From Ohtaekwangia sp036786105 (lineage in GTDB: Bacteria; Bacteroidota; Bacteroidia; Cytophagales; Cyclobacteriaceae), in contig NZ_DAIQRQ010000003.1 in NCBI RefSeq assembly GCF_036786105.1, forward strand, positions 62,001 to 126,000: a stretch of 64,000 nucleotides of DNA, written 5' to 3'. The translations under genes were made by a program, and so were the position numbers. The notes under the pieces were generated by a model. It was not told the origin of the DNA. It saw nothing but the letters and a program-made list of their open reading frames with translations, and made no database searches. Position 1 is the first letter of the stretch. Every line of letters begins with the position of its first letter. Positions 8,511-16,926 of this stretch are shown one piece after another.

Positions 8511-8969
8511 ATGAATATACGATTGATTATGTTTTTTGCACTACTCGCAGCCGGTATACTTGCGGCCTGCTCAGGCAAAAAAGAAGCTGTAACCGAAGAA
8601 CATAAAGAGCATGAACATGCGCACGAAAAAGAATCGGCTACAGATGAAGAGTGGAAGGAAATGGATAACTTCCACATGCTGATGGCAGAGGCTTTCCATC
8701 CCTATAAAGATTCATCCAACCTGCAACCGGCAAAAGCAAAAGCTGCAGAACTGGCGAGTGCTGCAGAAAAGTGGGTGAGTGCTCCGCTGCCTTCAAAAGT
8801 TGATAACGATGATACCCGTAAAAAACTTGACGATCTCAAGACCAGCACTGCTGCCTTTGCAGAGACCGTAAAAAAAGGAGACGACAAAGTGATTGCCGAA
8901 GAACTTACCAAGGTGCATGACCTCTTCCATGCTATACAGGAAGAATGGTATGGAGGACATGAGAAATAG
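8511..8969 (+). CDS. Small His/Glu-rich lipoprotein
   Basis: The product is 152 residues. The signal peptide ends ILAAC (Cys19). It is followed by a charged, histidine-rich stretch EEHKEHEHAHEKE (residues about 29-41) that could bind Zn, Cu or Ni. The rest is predicted to be all-helical (FHMLMAEAFHPYKD, then several amphipathic Lys/Ala/Glu helices, ending KVHDLFHAIQEEWYGG), reminiscent of four-helix metal-binding lipoproteins. No family is named with confidence. It lies 40 nt after the ABC transporter on the same strand. Metal binding is inference. Confidence 0.75.
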   Translation: MNIRLIMFFALLAAGILAACSGKKEAVTEEHKEHEHAHEKESATDEEWKEMDNFHMLMAEAFHPYKDSSNLQPAKAKAAELASAAEKWVSAPLPSKVDNDDTRKKLDDLKTSTAAFAETVKKGDDKVIAEELTKVHDLFHAIQEEWYGGHEK

Positions 8970-9120
8970 CCGCGAGCTATGAGCTGCGAGAGGAGGAAGG
9001 CTGCTGGCTGCAGGCATCTGGCTGCTGGAAGAGAGTATAATTAGGTAATGCTAATGTTGAAGCAGCACCTCTGGTTCATGGGTAAGCAGCTATTTTTCAG
9101 AGCATCGAACAAGGAATATC

Positions 9121-9330
9121 GATCAACGAATGTTAAAGTAGTGCACACATCAAATCTCACGCTCACACCTTCAGCNNNNNNNNNNNNNNNNNNNNNNNNN
9201 NNNNNNNNNNNNNNNNNNNNNNNNNNNNNNNNNNNNNNNNNNNNNNNNNNNNNNNNNNNNNNNNNNNNNNNNNNNGATCAACGAATGTTAAAGTAGTGCA
9301 CACATCAAATCTCACGCTCACACCTTCAGC
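9121..9330. repeat. Identical 55-bp segments flanking an N gap
   Basis: Positions 9121-9175 and 9276-9330 are identical over all 55 bases and directly abut the gap. The likeliest reading is a contig-end overlap of assembler k-mer length, so the true sequence may contain the segment once with no gap. A genuine tandem repeat is the alternative. Confidence 0.85.
9176..9275. other. Assembly gap (100 N)
   Basis: Fixed-length run of N between two identical 55-bp ends; the real gap may be zero or negative. Confidence 0.95.
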
Positions 9331-9431
9331 GGCTGGTAGCCCGTAGCCAATTAAAAGATATTCTCAAATTAACTCAAACGTTCTAGCAGCTAGTAGCTGG
9401 CAGCTTGGGACTGGCTGTTTAGCATCTTTTT

Positions 9432-9466
9432 TTTGCTAAAAGTATGTAACGCTGTTATACTTTTTG
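9432..9466 (+). promoter_or_regulatory. Putative promoter of the serine dehydratase gene
   Basis: TTTG at 9432-9435 and TATACTTTTTG at 9456-9466 approximate the Bacteroidota -33/-7 pair with about 20-nt spacing. This supports the ATG at 9492 over a TTG at 9474. Confidence 0.45.
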
Positions 9467-9491
9467 CGACAGATTGCGTAATCTAATCCGT

Positions 9492-10169
9492 ATGCCAGAA
9501 AAAAGTAGTGTTTTTGATATGATCGGGCCTGTAATGATAGGTCCATCAAGCTCACATACGGCAGGAGTGGTCCGGATAGCACGGGCAGCCTACAGGCTAT
9601 TGGGAGGAAGACCGGACGAAGCCGAGATAACATTCTACAACTCATTTGCCCGTACGTACGAGGGACATGGAAGCGACCGCGCGATCATTGCGGGGCTGCT
9701 CGACTTCAAGACGGACGACAAGCGAATCAAAGAAGCGCTGAACATTGCCAAAGAACAGGGACTCAACTATCATTTCAAGTCTGTGGGAAATGCATCCACA
9801 CTTCATCCCAACACAATCAGGCTAAGCCTGAAACGAGGCGATGAAACACTGGAGGTGGTAGGAGAGAGCCGTGGTGGTGGCCTCATTAATATAGCAGAGG
9901 TAAACGGTTTCAAGGCCGACTTTGGTGCCAACCTGCACACCATCATTATCACAGCCGATGATGTAAAGGGTAGCATCGCTTTTATAGCCGATGTGCTGGC
10001 CCACGATGATTGTAACATTGCTACGATGTCTGTATCAAGAAAAGGCAGAAACGATGTAGCGTGCCTGGTAATTGAAATGGACTCTGGTTTAAAGCCTGTA
10101 ACATTATCGTACCTGCGGAGTCTTAGTTGGGTTAAACAAATTATTTATATACCGGATATAGATTGTTGA
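9492..10169 (+). CDS. sdaAB: L-serine ammonia-lyase (serine dehydratase), beta subunit
   Basis: The product is 225 residues from the ATG at 9492 (a TTG at 9474 would overlap the promoter). The N-terminal SSVFDMIGPVMIGPSSSHTA is the signature of the beta domain of iron-sulfur-dependent serine dehydratases; TFYNSFARTYEGHGSDRAI follows. The C-terminal 75 residues, from about FGANLHTIIITADDVKG, form an ACT-like regulatory domain. With an alpha subunit carrying the [4Fe-4S] cluster it would convert L-serine to pyruvate and ammonia. No alpha-subunit gene lies in this window, so it must be encoded elsewhere. The next gene, a TolC homologue, starts 7 nt later. Confidence 0.92.
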   Translation: MPEKSSVFDMIGPVMIGPSSSHTAGVVRIARAAYRLLGGRPDEAEITFYNSFARTYEGHGSDRAIIAGLLDFKTDDKRIKEALNIAKEQGLNYHFKSVGNASTLHPNTIRLSLKRGDETLEVVGESRGGGLINIAEVNGFKADFGANLHTIIITADDVKGSIAFIADVLAHDDCNIATMSVSRKGRNDVACLVIEMDSGLKPVTLSYLRSLSWVKQIIYIPDIDC

Positions 10170-10176
10170 TATTTAC

Positions 10177-11649
10177 ATGAAACGATTAATACTTGCCCCC
10201 CTCGTTCTCCTGGTAGCAATAGGAATCTGCCAGGCACAGATCGATACGCTGAAACAGCAGGCACAAACTCCACCTGCCACTACGAAGTGGACGCTGCAGC
10301 AATGCATAGACTATGCACTGGCCAACAATCTCACCGTACAACGCACTGCCTACACGGTTGCGAGCAGTGAGGTGGATCTGCGGCAGTCTAAATTCTCCCG
10401 CCTTCCGTCTGTAAATGGTAATGCCTCCTACGGCTATAGCTGGGGTCGTGGTCTTGACCCCGTAAGTAACTCGTTTACTACACAGGAGATCCGGTCATCC
10501 AATCTTTCGGCGAATGCCTCCTTGCCGATATTTAATGGCATGAGAATTCATAACACCATTCGCCAGAATCAAAACACGGTAGCGGCGTATGAGCAGGATT
10601 TGGCGAAGGCTAAGAATGATCTTATTCTAAATGTAGCGAGCCTTTTTATTAATGTAGTGTTCAATAAAGAACTTGTAGACAACGCCAGGTTTCAATTGGA
10701 ATCTAGTCAAAAGCAATTAGAGCGTACGCGTAAACAAGTGGCAGCCGGGGCGCTGGCACGTTCTGAAGAACTTAACCTTGATGCACAAGTTGCAACCAAT
10801 GAGGTGTCATTGACACAGCAGGAGAATGCACTGGCATTGTCTCTCCTTCGCTTGAAACAAGCATTGCAGATTCCAGCGTCACAAGGACTGGATGTGGAAG
10901 TGCCTCAATTAAATCCTCAGGAACTTGTTGTCGATCAAACCCGTGATGAAATCTACGAGATTGCGCGTCAGACGATGCCGGAAATAAAAAGTGCGGAGTT
11001 AAAAATTCAAAGCTCGTACTTTGCAGTGAGAGCTGCACGAGGCCAGTTATATCCACGCCTGAGCTTAAATGCCGGATTGAATACAAACTATTCGAGTACA
11101 CAAGAACCTCGATTCTATCCAGATGGTGGCTTCAGGTTTTCGGATAACCCGGTAGCCTACTTGAATAAAGATGCAAGCTCAGGAGTATATACACTTAGTC
11201 CTACGGGGCAATATCGTAACACATACGGGTTTAGTAACCAGATAAAGGATAACATATATCGTACACTTGGGGTGTCGCTGGTTATACCGATCTTCAACAG
11301 CTATAGCGCCAGAGGTACGCTGCAGCGCACAGCCATTCAAAGCCAACAGGCAAAGATCGATGCACAGTTAACAGCCCAGACGTTGCGTCAGAATGTTGAG
11401 ACGGCATACAATGATGCGGTAGCAGCAGCGAAGACTTATAATTCTTCTTTGCGCCAGGTACAAGCCCGGGAAGAAGCCTATCGCATGATGGAGCAGAAGT
11501 ATGGTGCAGGTTCGGCCAATTCATTCGAATACCAGGTATCACAGAATGATCTATACCGCGCCAAGACTGATCTGACACGCGCTAAATACGACTTCATCTT
11601 CAAGAAAAAAGTTCTCGACTTCTATCAAGGTAAACCACTGGAGTACTAA
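10177..11649 (+). CDS. TolC-family outer membrane efflux protein
   Basis: The product is 490 residues with a signal peptide ending near QAQ (residue 21). The two-fold OEP repeat pattern is visible: WTLQQCIDYALANNLTVQ opens the first half, and long coiled-coil helices (for example QLESSQKQLERTRKQVAAGA) recur in both halves. Extracellular-loop-like inserts rich in Tyr/Asn/Gly occur around 285-350. It should form a trimeric outer-membrane channel for a type I or tripartite exporter. The membrane-fusion protein gene follows 13 nt later, forming a pair, but no inner-membrane pump gene follows. It begins 7 nt after sdaAB, so it may be co-transcribed. Confidence 0.92.
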   Translation: MKRLILAPLVLLVAIGICQAQIDTLKQQAQTPPATTKWTLQQCIDYALANNLTVQRTAYTVASSEVDLRQSKFSRLPSVNGNASYGYSWGRGLDPVSNSFTTQEIRSSNLSANASLPIFNGMRIHNTIRQNQNTVAAYEQDLAKAKNDLILNVASLFINVVFNKELVDNARFQLESSQKQLERTRKQVAAGALARSEELNLDAQVATNEVSLTQQENALALSLLRLKQALQIPASQGLDVEVPQLNPQELVVDQTRDEIYEIARQTMPEIKSAELKIQSSYFAVRAARGQLYPRLSLNAGLNTNYSSTQEPRFYPDGGFRFSDNPVAYLNKDASSGVYTLSPTGQYRNTYGFSNQIKDNIYRTLGVSLVIPIFNSYSARGTLQRTAIQSQQAKIDAQLTAQTLRQNVETAYNDAVAAAKTYNSSLRQVQAREEAYRMMEQKYGAGSANSFEYQVSQNDLYRAKTDLTRAKYDFIFKKKVLDFYQGKPLEY

Positions 11650-11662
11650 CTACTATACCGCA

Positions 11663-13048
11663 ATGGCAAAACAAAAACGCAAATCAAACAAACTGATATA
11701 CTGGCTCATCGGAGTCTTGGTATTTCTTTTCGCCTTTATTTTCGCTGGCAGATCAGCCGGATGGATTGGCAAGCCTAAAGAAATTGAAGTTGAGCTGGCA
11801 AAAGCCAAGCGTGTAACGATCGTTGAAAAAGTAAGTGCTTCCGGTACAGTACAGCCCGTAACAGAAGTAAAGATCGCTCCTGAAGTTTCAGGCGAGATCA
11901 TCGACCTGCTGATTGCAGAAGGTGATTCAGTTAAGAAAGGACAACGTCTGGTAAAGATACGTCCGGATACATGGCAGAGCCAGTTAGACCGTGCGCAGGC
12001 CAGTCTGAGTCAGCAGCGTGCCAACCTGCAGCAATCCAGTGCGAGTCTTTCCCGCTCACGCGCGCAATTTATTCGTGCCGAAGCTGACTATAAACGTCAG
12101 GAAAAACTGTGGAAAGAGAAAGTTATTTCAGAAGCAGACTGGCAACTCGCGCAGCAGAATTATGAAGTGGCCAAGAACGATGTGGCGTCTGCCGAGCAAT
12201 CTGTTGAAGCGGCACGCTATGTAATTCGCAGCACGGAAGCATCGCTGAAAGAAGCACAGGAAAATTTCCGTAAGACTACGGTGGATGCACCAATGACGGG
12301 TATAGTTTCCAAACTGATCGTGAAGAAAGGTGAACGCGTAGTGGGTACTGCAACGATGGCTGGTACGGAGATGCTGCGCATTGCAGACCTCAATGTAATG
12401 GAGGTACGTGTGGATGTAAATGAGAATGATATTGTACGTGTACACCTGGGCGACACGGCGATCATTGACGTAGATGCTTACACCAACCAGGGCAAGGAGT
12501 TTAAGGGTATTGTAACACTCATTGCCAATACAGCAAAAGACAAAACATCGGCTGATGCGATCACAGAATTTGAAGTACGTATTCTGATACTCTCTTCATC
12601 GTATCAGGACCTGGTGGCCGCGGGTAAAAAATATCCGTTCCTGCCGGGCATGACTGCCAGTGTAGATATACTCACCACGCGCAAACCGAATGTGCTTTCG
12701 GTTCCACTGGCTGCGGTCACTACGCGCAATCCGGAAGAGAGCAGTGGTGGAGGTGAAAACAAAGGCAATGGTACTGAAGGCAATGGGAATAAAAAGGCTG
12801 ATGATAAGAAGAAAGAAGCAGCCAAGAAGGAAATCAAGACAGTTGTATTTGTAAACGACAAGGGCACTGCCAAGATGGTAGAAGTAAAAACCGGTATAAG
12901 CGACTATGATAATATAGAAGTAACAAGCGGAATTTCGGACAGCACCGAAATTATAACCGGGCCGTTTCTGGCGGTATCCAAACGTTTGAAAGACGGTGAC
13001 AAGGTGAGAAAGGCGGAAAAGTCTGATCAACCCAAAAAAGAAAATTAA
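11663..13048 (+). CDS. HlyD/MacA-type periplasmic adaptor (membrane fusion protein)
   Basis: The product is 461 residues. One N-terminal membrane anchor (LIYWLIGVLVFLFAFIFA, about 12-29) is followed by a lipoyl/barrel-sandwich half (VSASGTVQPVTEVKIAPEVS), a long coiled-coil hairpin (about 105-210, with repeated Ala/Gln/Arg), the second lipoyl half (TVDAPMTGIVSKLIVKKGE) and a beta-barrel domain. A charged, low-complexity insertion around 360-395 (ENKGNGTEGNGNKKADDKKK) precedes the membrane-proximal domain and is unusual. It resembles MacA-type adaptors, but no MacB-like ABC gene is adjacent. A strong terminator follows directly, so the pair must work with a pump encoded elsewhere. Confidence 0.9.
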   Translation: MAKQKRKSNKLIYWLIGVLVFLFAFIFAGRSAGWIGKPKEIEVELAKAKRVTIVEKVSASGTVQPVTEVKIAPEVSGEIIDLLIAEGDSVKKGQRLVKIRPDTWQSQLDRAQASLSQQRANLQQSSASLSRSRAQFIRAEADYKRQEKLWKEKVISEADWQLAQQNYEVAKNDVASAEQSVEAARYVIRSTEASLKEAQENFRKTTVDAPMTGIVSKLIVKKGERVVGTATMAGTEMLRIADLNVMEVRVDVNENDIVRVHLGDTAIIDVDAYTNQGKEFKGIVTLIANTAKDKTSADAITEFEVRILILSSSYQDLVAAGKKYPFLPGMTASVDILTTRKPNVLSVPLAAVTTRNPEESSGGGENKGNGTEGNGNKKADDKKKEAAKKEIKTVVFVNDKGTAKMVEVKTGISDYDNIEVTSGISDSTEIITGPFLAVSKRLKDGDKVRKAEKSDQPKKEN

Positions 13049-13056
13049 GTGAATTG

Positions 13057-13088
13057 AAAAGCCCTGACGCGAGTCGGGGCTTTTTTTG
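13057..13088 (+). terminator. Intrinsic terminator after the adaptor gene
   Basis: AAAAGCCCTGAC pairs with GTCGGGGCTTTT (one G-U) around a GCGA loop, followed by a T-run. Confidence 0.88.
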
Positions 13089-13125
13089 TTTAATATTGTG
13101 CCCTGATTTTTAATAGAAACGATTT

Positions 13126-13662
13126 ATGGTAAAGCACTCCTGGCACGAAGTATCAACAGGTTCAAACCCTCCTGAACACCTGAACGCCATCATTGAAATT
13201 CCAAAAGGTTCACGCGCTAAATATGAGATCGATAAAGACAGTGGTTTGATCAAGCTCGACCGCGTGATCTATGCTTCGATGTACTACCCGCTGAATTACG
13301 GATTTATACCCCAAACACTCGGTGAAGATCACGACCCGCTGGATATTGTTGTATTGACACAGGTAGCGGTTGTTCCCGGTTGTTTGATACCTTCCAAAGT
13401 GATAGGTGTAATGCAGATGATTGACCGTGGTGAAGCTGACGATAAGATCATTGCCGTAGCAGAAGAAGACCCAAGCGTAAGCCACATCTCCGATGTAAGA
13501 GACCTGCCCGATTATCTGTTGGCAGAGCTCAAGCACTTCTTTGAAAACTATAAATCGCTTGAGAACAAGAAAGTAATTGTAGATGAGTTCCTCTCCAAAC
13601 CGAAGGCAGAAGAGATCATCGCTGCGAGCATTAAGCGATATAACGAGACCTTCAAGAAGTAA
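13126..13662 (+). CDS. ppa: Inorganic pyrophosphatase, family I
   Basis: The product is 178 residues, the normal length for soluble family I enzymes. The signature GEDHDPLDIVVLTQ carries the metal-binding aspartates. The YPLNYGFIPQTLGED lead-in, the downstream DRGEADDKIIAVAEEDPSV and the C-terminal FFENYKSLENKKV are also typical. It hydrolyses pyrophosphate to phosphate in the cytoplasm, pulling biosynthetic reactions forward. The stop codon shares its last A with the ATG of the following glycosyltransferase gene (TAATG), so the two are translationally coupled. The start follows a terminator and a 37-nt leader. Confidence 0.96.
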   Translation: MVKHSWHEVSTGSNPPEHLNAIIEIPKGSRAKYEIDKDSGLIKLDRVIYASMYYPLNYGFIPQTLGEDHDPLDIVVLTQVAVVPGCLIPSKVIGVMQMIDRGEADDKIIAVAEEDPSVSHISDVRDLPDYLLAELKHFFENYKSLENKKVIVDEFLSKPKAEEIIAASIKRYNETFKK

Positions 13663-14786
13663 TGCAGGTTGGTTTTGAGGCCAAACGACTCTTTACCAAT
13701 TTTACCGGTCTGGGTAACTACTCACGCTTTGTAGTAAACGCACTGAGTGAATATATACCCGAAAACAAGTATATACTATATTCTCCTAAAATCCGGCAGC
13801 ATCCCGAAGTAGATCCGATACTGGCTCGTGCTAACGTACAAGCCATCGGTCCGGCGGGAGGCTACCGGTATCTCAAAAGCCTTTGGCGCTCGTGGGGTGT
13901 CAGCCATCACCCAGGCATCAAAGGTATAGATGTTTTTCATGGTCTCAGCCAGGAGCTACCCATGGGGTTGCCAAAACACATTCGTAAAGTGGTAACCGTA
14001 CACGATCTGATCTATATTCGTTACCCGCAATTCTATAATCCCATCGATGTAGCAATCTATAGGGCAAAAGCAAAAGCAGCATGCCGCGCGGCAGATCAGG
14101 TGATCGCCATTAGTCAGCAGACTGCTGACGACCTCGTTGAATTTCTGAAAGTAGATCGCAGGAAGATCTCTATAGTATACCAGGGGTGTCATCCCAGTTT
14201 CAAGCACAAAGCAACGGTTGCGGAGAAATACGCTGTAAAAGCTAAATACAAATTGCCCGATCAGTTCATCCTTAATGTAGGAACAATTGAAGAACGGAAG
14301 AATGTGAAGTTACTGGTGGAAGCACTGGCGCATTTGCCCGAAAGCAGCAAGCTTCCGGTTGTTATTATAGGCAGGTCTACTGACTATATGAAGCAGGTGC
14401 AGGAGTGTGCAGCAAAACATGATGTAGCAGAATATATTACGTATATACACAACGCTTCATTTCAAGACCTGCCGGTGCTGTATCAGCTTGCCTCGGTGTT
14501 TGTTTATCCATCGCTCTTTGAAGGTTTTGGTATACCGTTGATCGAGGCCATTGAATCGGGTATACCGATTATTACCTCCGAGGGTTCGTGTTTCCACGAA
14601 GCGGCAGGACCCGATGCACTGTATACCAATCCCGCGGATGCGTACCAACTCGCATCGTTACTCGATAAAGTGATCACGGATAGATCTGTGCGTGAAAAAG
14701 TGATTAATGGATCACGCAACTATATAGCCCGGTTCGAGCCTCCGGTAATCGCGCAGGCCCTCAACGAAGTATACCGCGCGTGCTGA
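13662..14786 (+). CDS. GT4-family glycosyltransferase
   Basis: The product is 374 residues. The GT-B fold C-terminal half contains LNVGTIEERKNVKLLVEAL and the nucleotide-sugar-binding motif PSLFEGFGIPLIEAIESGIP with the EX7E glutamates. The N-terminal half begins MQVGFEAKRLFTNFTGLGNYS, a pattern of retaining GT4 enzymes acting on surface polysaccharides. The start overlaps the ppa stop by one base. It ends 1 nt before the stop of an oppositely oriented GT4 gene. Donor and acceptor are unknown; lipopolysaccharide or exopolysaccharide assembly is inferred from the cluster. Confidence 0.9.
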   Translation: MQVGFEAKRLFTNFTGLGNYSRFVVNALSEYIPENKYILYSPKIRQHPEVDPILARANVQAIGPAGGYRYLKSLWRSWGVSHHPGIKGIDVFHGLSQELPMGLPKHIRKVVTVHDLIYIRYPQFYNPIDVAIYRAKAKAACRAADQVIAISQQTADDLVEFLKVDRRKISIVYQGCHPSFKHKATVAEKYAVKAKYKLPDQFILNVGTIEERKNVKLLVEALAHLPESSKLPVVIIGRSTDYMKQVQECAAKHDVAEYITYIHNASFQDLPVLYQLASVFVYPSLFEGFGIPLIEAIESGIPIITSEGSCFHEAAGPDALYTNPADAYQLASLLDKVITDRSVREKVINGSRNYIARFEPPVIAQALNEVYRAC

Positions 14787-14787
14787 A

Positions 14788-15837
14788 TTACGGCCGCAGC
14801 TTGCGATAGATTGACAGGTATTCCCGTGCAGTATTGTCCCAGCTGAAGCGCATTGCCCATGCCTTAATCAGCTCCTGCGGATGCGTTGTTTCATAATGAT
14901 GCATGCCTTTTTCAAAAACATCCCGCATGTGCTCCGGTAAAAAGTTGTCGAAGTAATAGGCATGTTCTCCGCCTACTTCCGGTAACGATGTGAGCCGCGA
15001 TAAAAACACAGGTTTGCCGTAGTACATCGCTTCCAACACGGGTAACCCGAAACCCTCTGCGAGTGAAGGAAATATAAAGGCCTTACAATTTTTAAGATAC
15101 CAGTTCTTATCTTTTTCAGAAACGGGTCCGGTTAAATGGACTCTGTCTTCCACACCAAACTTCTTCGCCTCGGCCATAATTTTCTTGTTATAGTCGCCAT
15201 AGGGTGTACCGGAGATGATTAATTCAGCATCCAGTGATGGTAATATAGAAGGCACTACGTGAAAATTTTTCTTCGGGCCGATAATACCCAATGAAAAGAG
15301 AAAAGGTTTGGCAGGTATATAAGTCGGTATATATTCCGGCTCGATATCCTGAAAATTGCAGCCATTGTAGATTACCTTCACCGGCTTGCCAAACGTGGCA
15401 AGGTTTTGCATCACATCTTTTTTTACAAATTCCGAAATGCAGGTGATTATATTTGCGCGTTCTATACCTTTTAACACCATCGCGTTATACTTGTTCTTTC
15501 TGCGTTCGCTATCAGACTCGTGCAGATAGTTCAGGTCATGAATGGTGAGAACCATTTTTGTGTTCGCATTTACCGGGTAGTATTTTGACTGCTGGTGCGT
15601 CATGTGCCACACCTGTACATCGCGTGTGCCGGTCATGTATAGTTTGCTGTGCAATTGTAACGTGATATACCGTACCTGGTCGCCAAATGAACCCTTCAGC
15701 GCTTTTGGTATAAAGAGTTGAAAGCCCTCATCTGCATGCTTATGTTTTAACAGGTGTGTTGCTAAACTTGAGCAATAGTGATACAATCCGGTGTTCGGAT
15801 ATTTCATTCTTTCCAGATCGAGCAGAATCGAGCGCAT
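14788..15837 (-). CDS. GT4-family glycosyltransferase
   Basis: The ATG at 15837 (MRSILLDLERMKYPNTGLYH) is preferred over an upstream start 15 nt earlier, giving 349 residues. The C-terminal half has FSLGIIGPKKNFHVVPSIL and FPSLAEGFGLPVLEAMYYGK with the EX7E motif. It is related to, but clearly different from, the convergent GT4 gene: the two stop codons are separated by one base. It is probably a glycosyltransferase for surface glycans. Substrates cannot be read from the sequence. Confidence 0.9.
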   Translation of the reverse strand: MRSILLDLERMKYPNTGLYHYCSSLATHLLKHKHADEGFQLFIPKALKGSFGDQVRYITLQLHSKLYMTGTRDVQVWHMTHQQSKYYPVNANTKMVLTIHDLNYLHESDSERRKNKYNAMVLKGIERANIITCISEFVKKDVMQNLATFGKPVKVIYNGCNFQDIEPEYIPTYIPAKPFLFSLGIIGPKKNFHVVPSILPSLDAELIISGTPYGDYNKKIMAEAKKFGVEDRVHLTGPVSEKDKNWYLKNCKAFIFPSLAEGFGLPVLEAMYYGKPVFLSRLTSLPEVGGEHAYYFDNFLPEHMRDVFEKGMHHYETTHPQELIKAWAMRFSWDNTAREYLSIYRKLRP

Positions 15838-16029
15838 CAAATGTGGGGACAATATATTCTTCGCAGGAAGTAAATGATTTTTAAGTTTCCAACCAAATAG
15901 ACGGTATACAACTGGAAATTGATGCTTTCTTCGTTTAAGGTCATGAAAGGGCGCAGTAATTTTTTTAATTTAAAGCCGGAAAGCCTGGCAGGATAAAGAT
16001 GCCTGCTGGCGTATACCTAAAGATTTACA

Positions 16030-16782
16030 ATGAAACTCTCGGCAGTGATTATAACCTTCAATGAAGAAGCTACAATTGAGCGTTGTATCAATTCCCTGCA
16101 GCCTGTAGCAGATGAAATTGTGGTAGTAGATTCATACTCTACAGATCGTACCCGAGAGCTTGCGGCTGCGAAGGGAGCAAAGGTTTTCGAACGTGCTTTT
16201 GCCGGGTTTACTGACCAGAAGAATTTTGCTGCCACGCAGGCTCTATACGATGGGGTGCTGTCGCTGGATGCCGATGAATATCTTTCTCCGGAACTCACCG
16301 CTTCTATACAGCAGGTAAAGCAGCAGTGGCCTGCCGATGGATATACCTTTAACCGGCTGAATCATTATGGTGGCAAGCCTATCAAAACCTGTGGCTGGTA
16401 TCCGGATGCCAAGATACGTTTGTGGGACAAACGCAAAGGACAATGGGAGGGCGGCCTTGTACATGAAGTGGTAGTCATGCAGCCCGGTGCAAAGGAAAAG
16501 CATCTGGCCGGTGATCTGATGCACGTATACTTCCGTAATGCCGGTCAGCTTTTGAAAAAGGTTCAACAGTATTCCGACATCTATGCGCAGGAGCATGCAC
16601 ATCGCAAGCGTATATCTCCCGTTATGATCTTTCTGAAAACTTTCTGGGCATTCTTGAAAAGCTATATTATTCGCGGAGGATTTACCGATGGATACGAAGG
16701 GCTGGTCATATCGGTGTCGAATGCAAATGGTGTTTTCTACAAATACGCCAAGCTGCTGGAAATAAACCGGTCAGAAAAGTAA
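16030..16782 (+). CDS. GT2-family glycosyltransferase, WaaE/KdtX-like
   Basis: The product is 250 residues. It opens MKLSAVIITFNEEATIERCI, and the first 100 residues form a GT-A domain with EIVVVDSYSTDRT and VLSLDADEYLSPEL (the DxD-like metal site). The pattern, including FAGFTDQKNFA and GGLVHEVV, is typical of LPS-core beta-glucosyltransferases of the WaaE type. The C-terminus has a hydrophobic segment near 195-215 (FLKTFWAFLKSYIIRGGF) that probably associates with the inner membrane. It sits in a small glycosyltransferase group with the neighbouring GT4 and GT2-like genes. Confidence 0.88.
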   Translation: MKLSAVIITFNEEATIERCINSLQPVADEIVVVDSYSTDRTRELAAAKGAKVFERAFAGFTDQKNFAATQALYDGVLSLDADEYLSPELTASIQQVKQQWPADGYTFNRLNHYGGKPIKTCGWYPDAKIRLWDKRKGQWEGGLVHEVVVMQPGAKEKHLAGDLMHVYFRNAGQLLKKVQQYSDIYAQEHAHRKRISPVMIFLKTFWAFLKSYIIRGGFTDGYEGLVISVSNANGVFYKYAKLLEINRSEK

Positions 16783-16901
16783 ACAGACAACGCATACATA
16801 CCGGTCGATGTATTTACCATCTATAGCGATGAAAAAGAAAGCGCAATCCACAACATCCTGGCGATCGGCTCCAGGCATTGATTGTATTAACAGGAATGTG
16901 C

Positions 16902-16908
16902 TACTTTG
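16902..16908 (+). promoter_or_regulatory. Likely -7 element (TACTTTG) for the GT2-like gene
   Basis: A near match to TAnnTTTG that overlaps the TTG codon at 16906, 18 nt before the ATG at 16927. This rules out the longer TTG start. Confidence 0.45.
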
Positions 16909-16926
16909 CCTAAACCAGGATTGAAC

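Larger units (their letters stand above)
8970..9491. repeat. Gene-free region with GCTGGCTGC-type low-complexity repeats and an assembly gap
   Basis: Repeated CTGCGAG and CTGGCTGC units lie at 8970-9034 and related agcagctagtagctggcagc at about 9385-9404. A 55-bp sequence is present on both sides of the N gap. The open frame that spans the Ns at about 9048-9296 is not a gene. The serine dehydratase promoter is at the right end. Confidence 0.65.

Noticed and set aside
9048..9296. Open frame running through the N gap
   Set aside because: It is open only because the Ns are translated as X; the flanks are repeats and a duplicated contig end.
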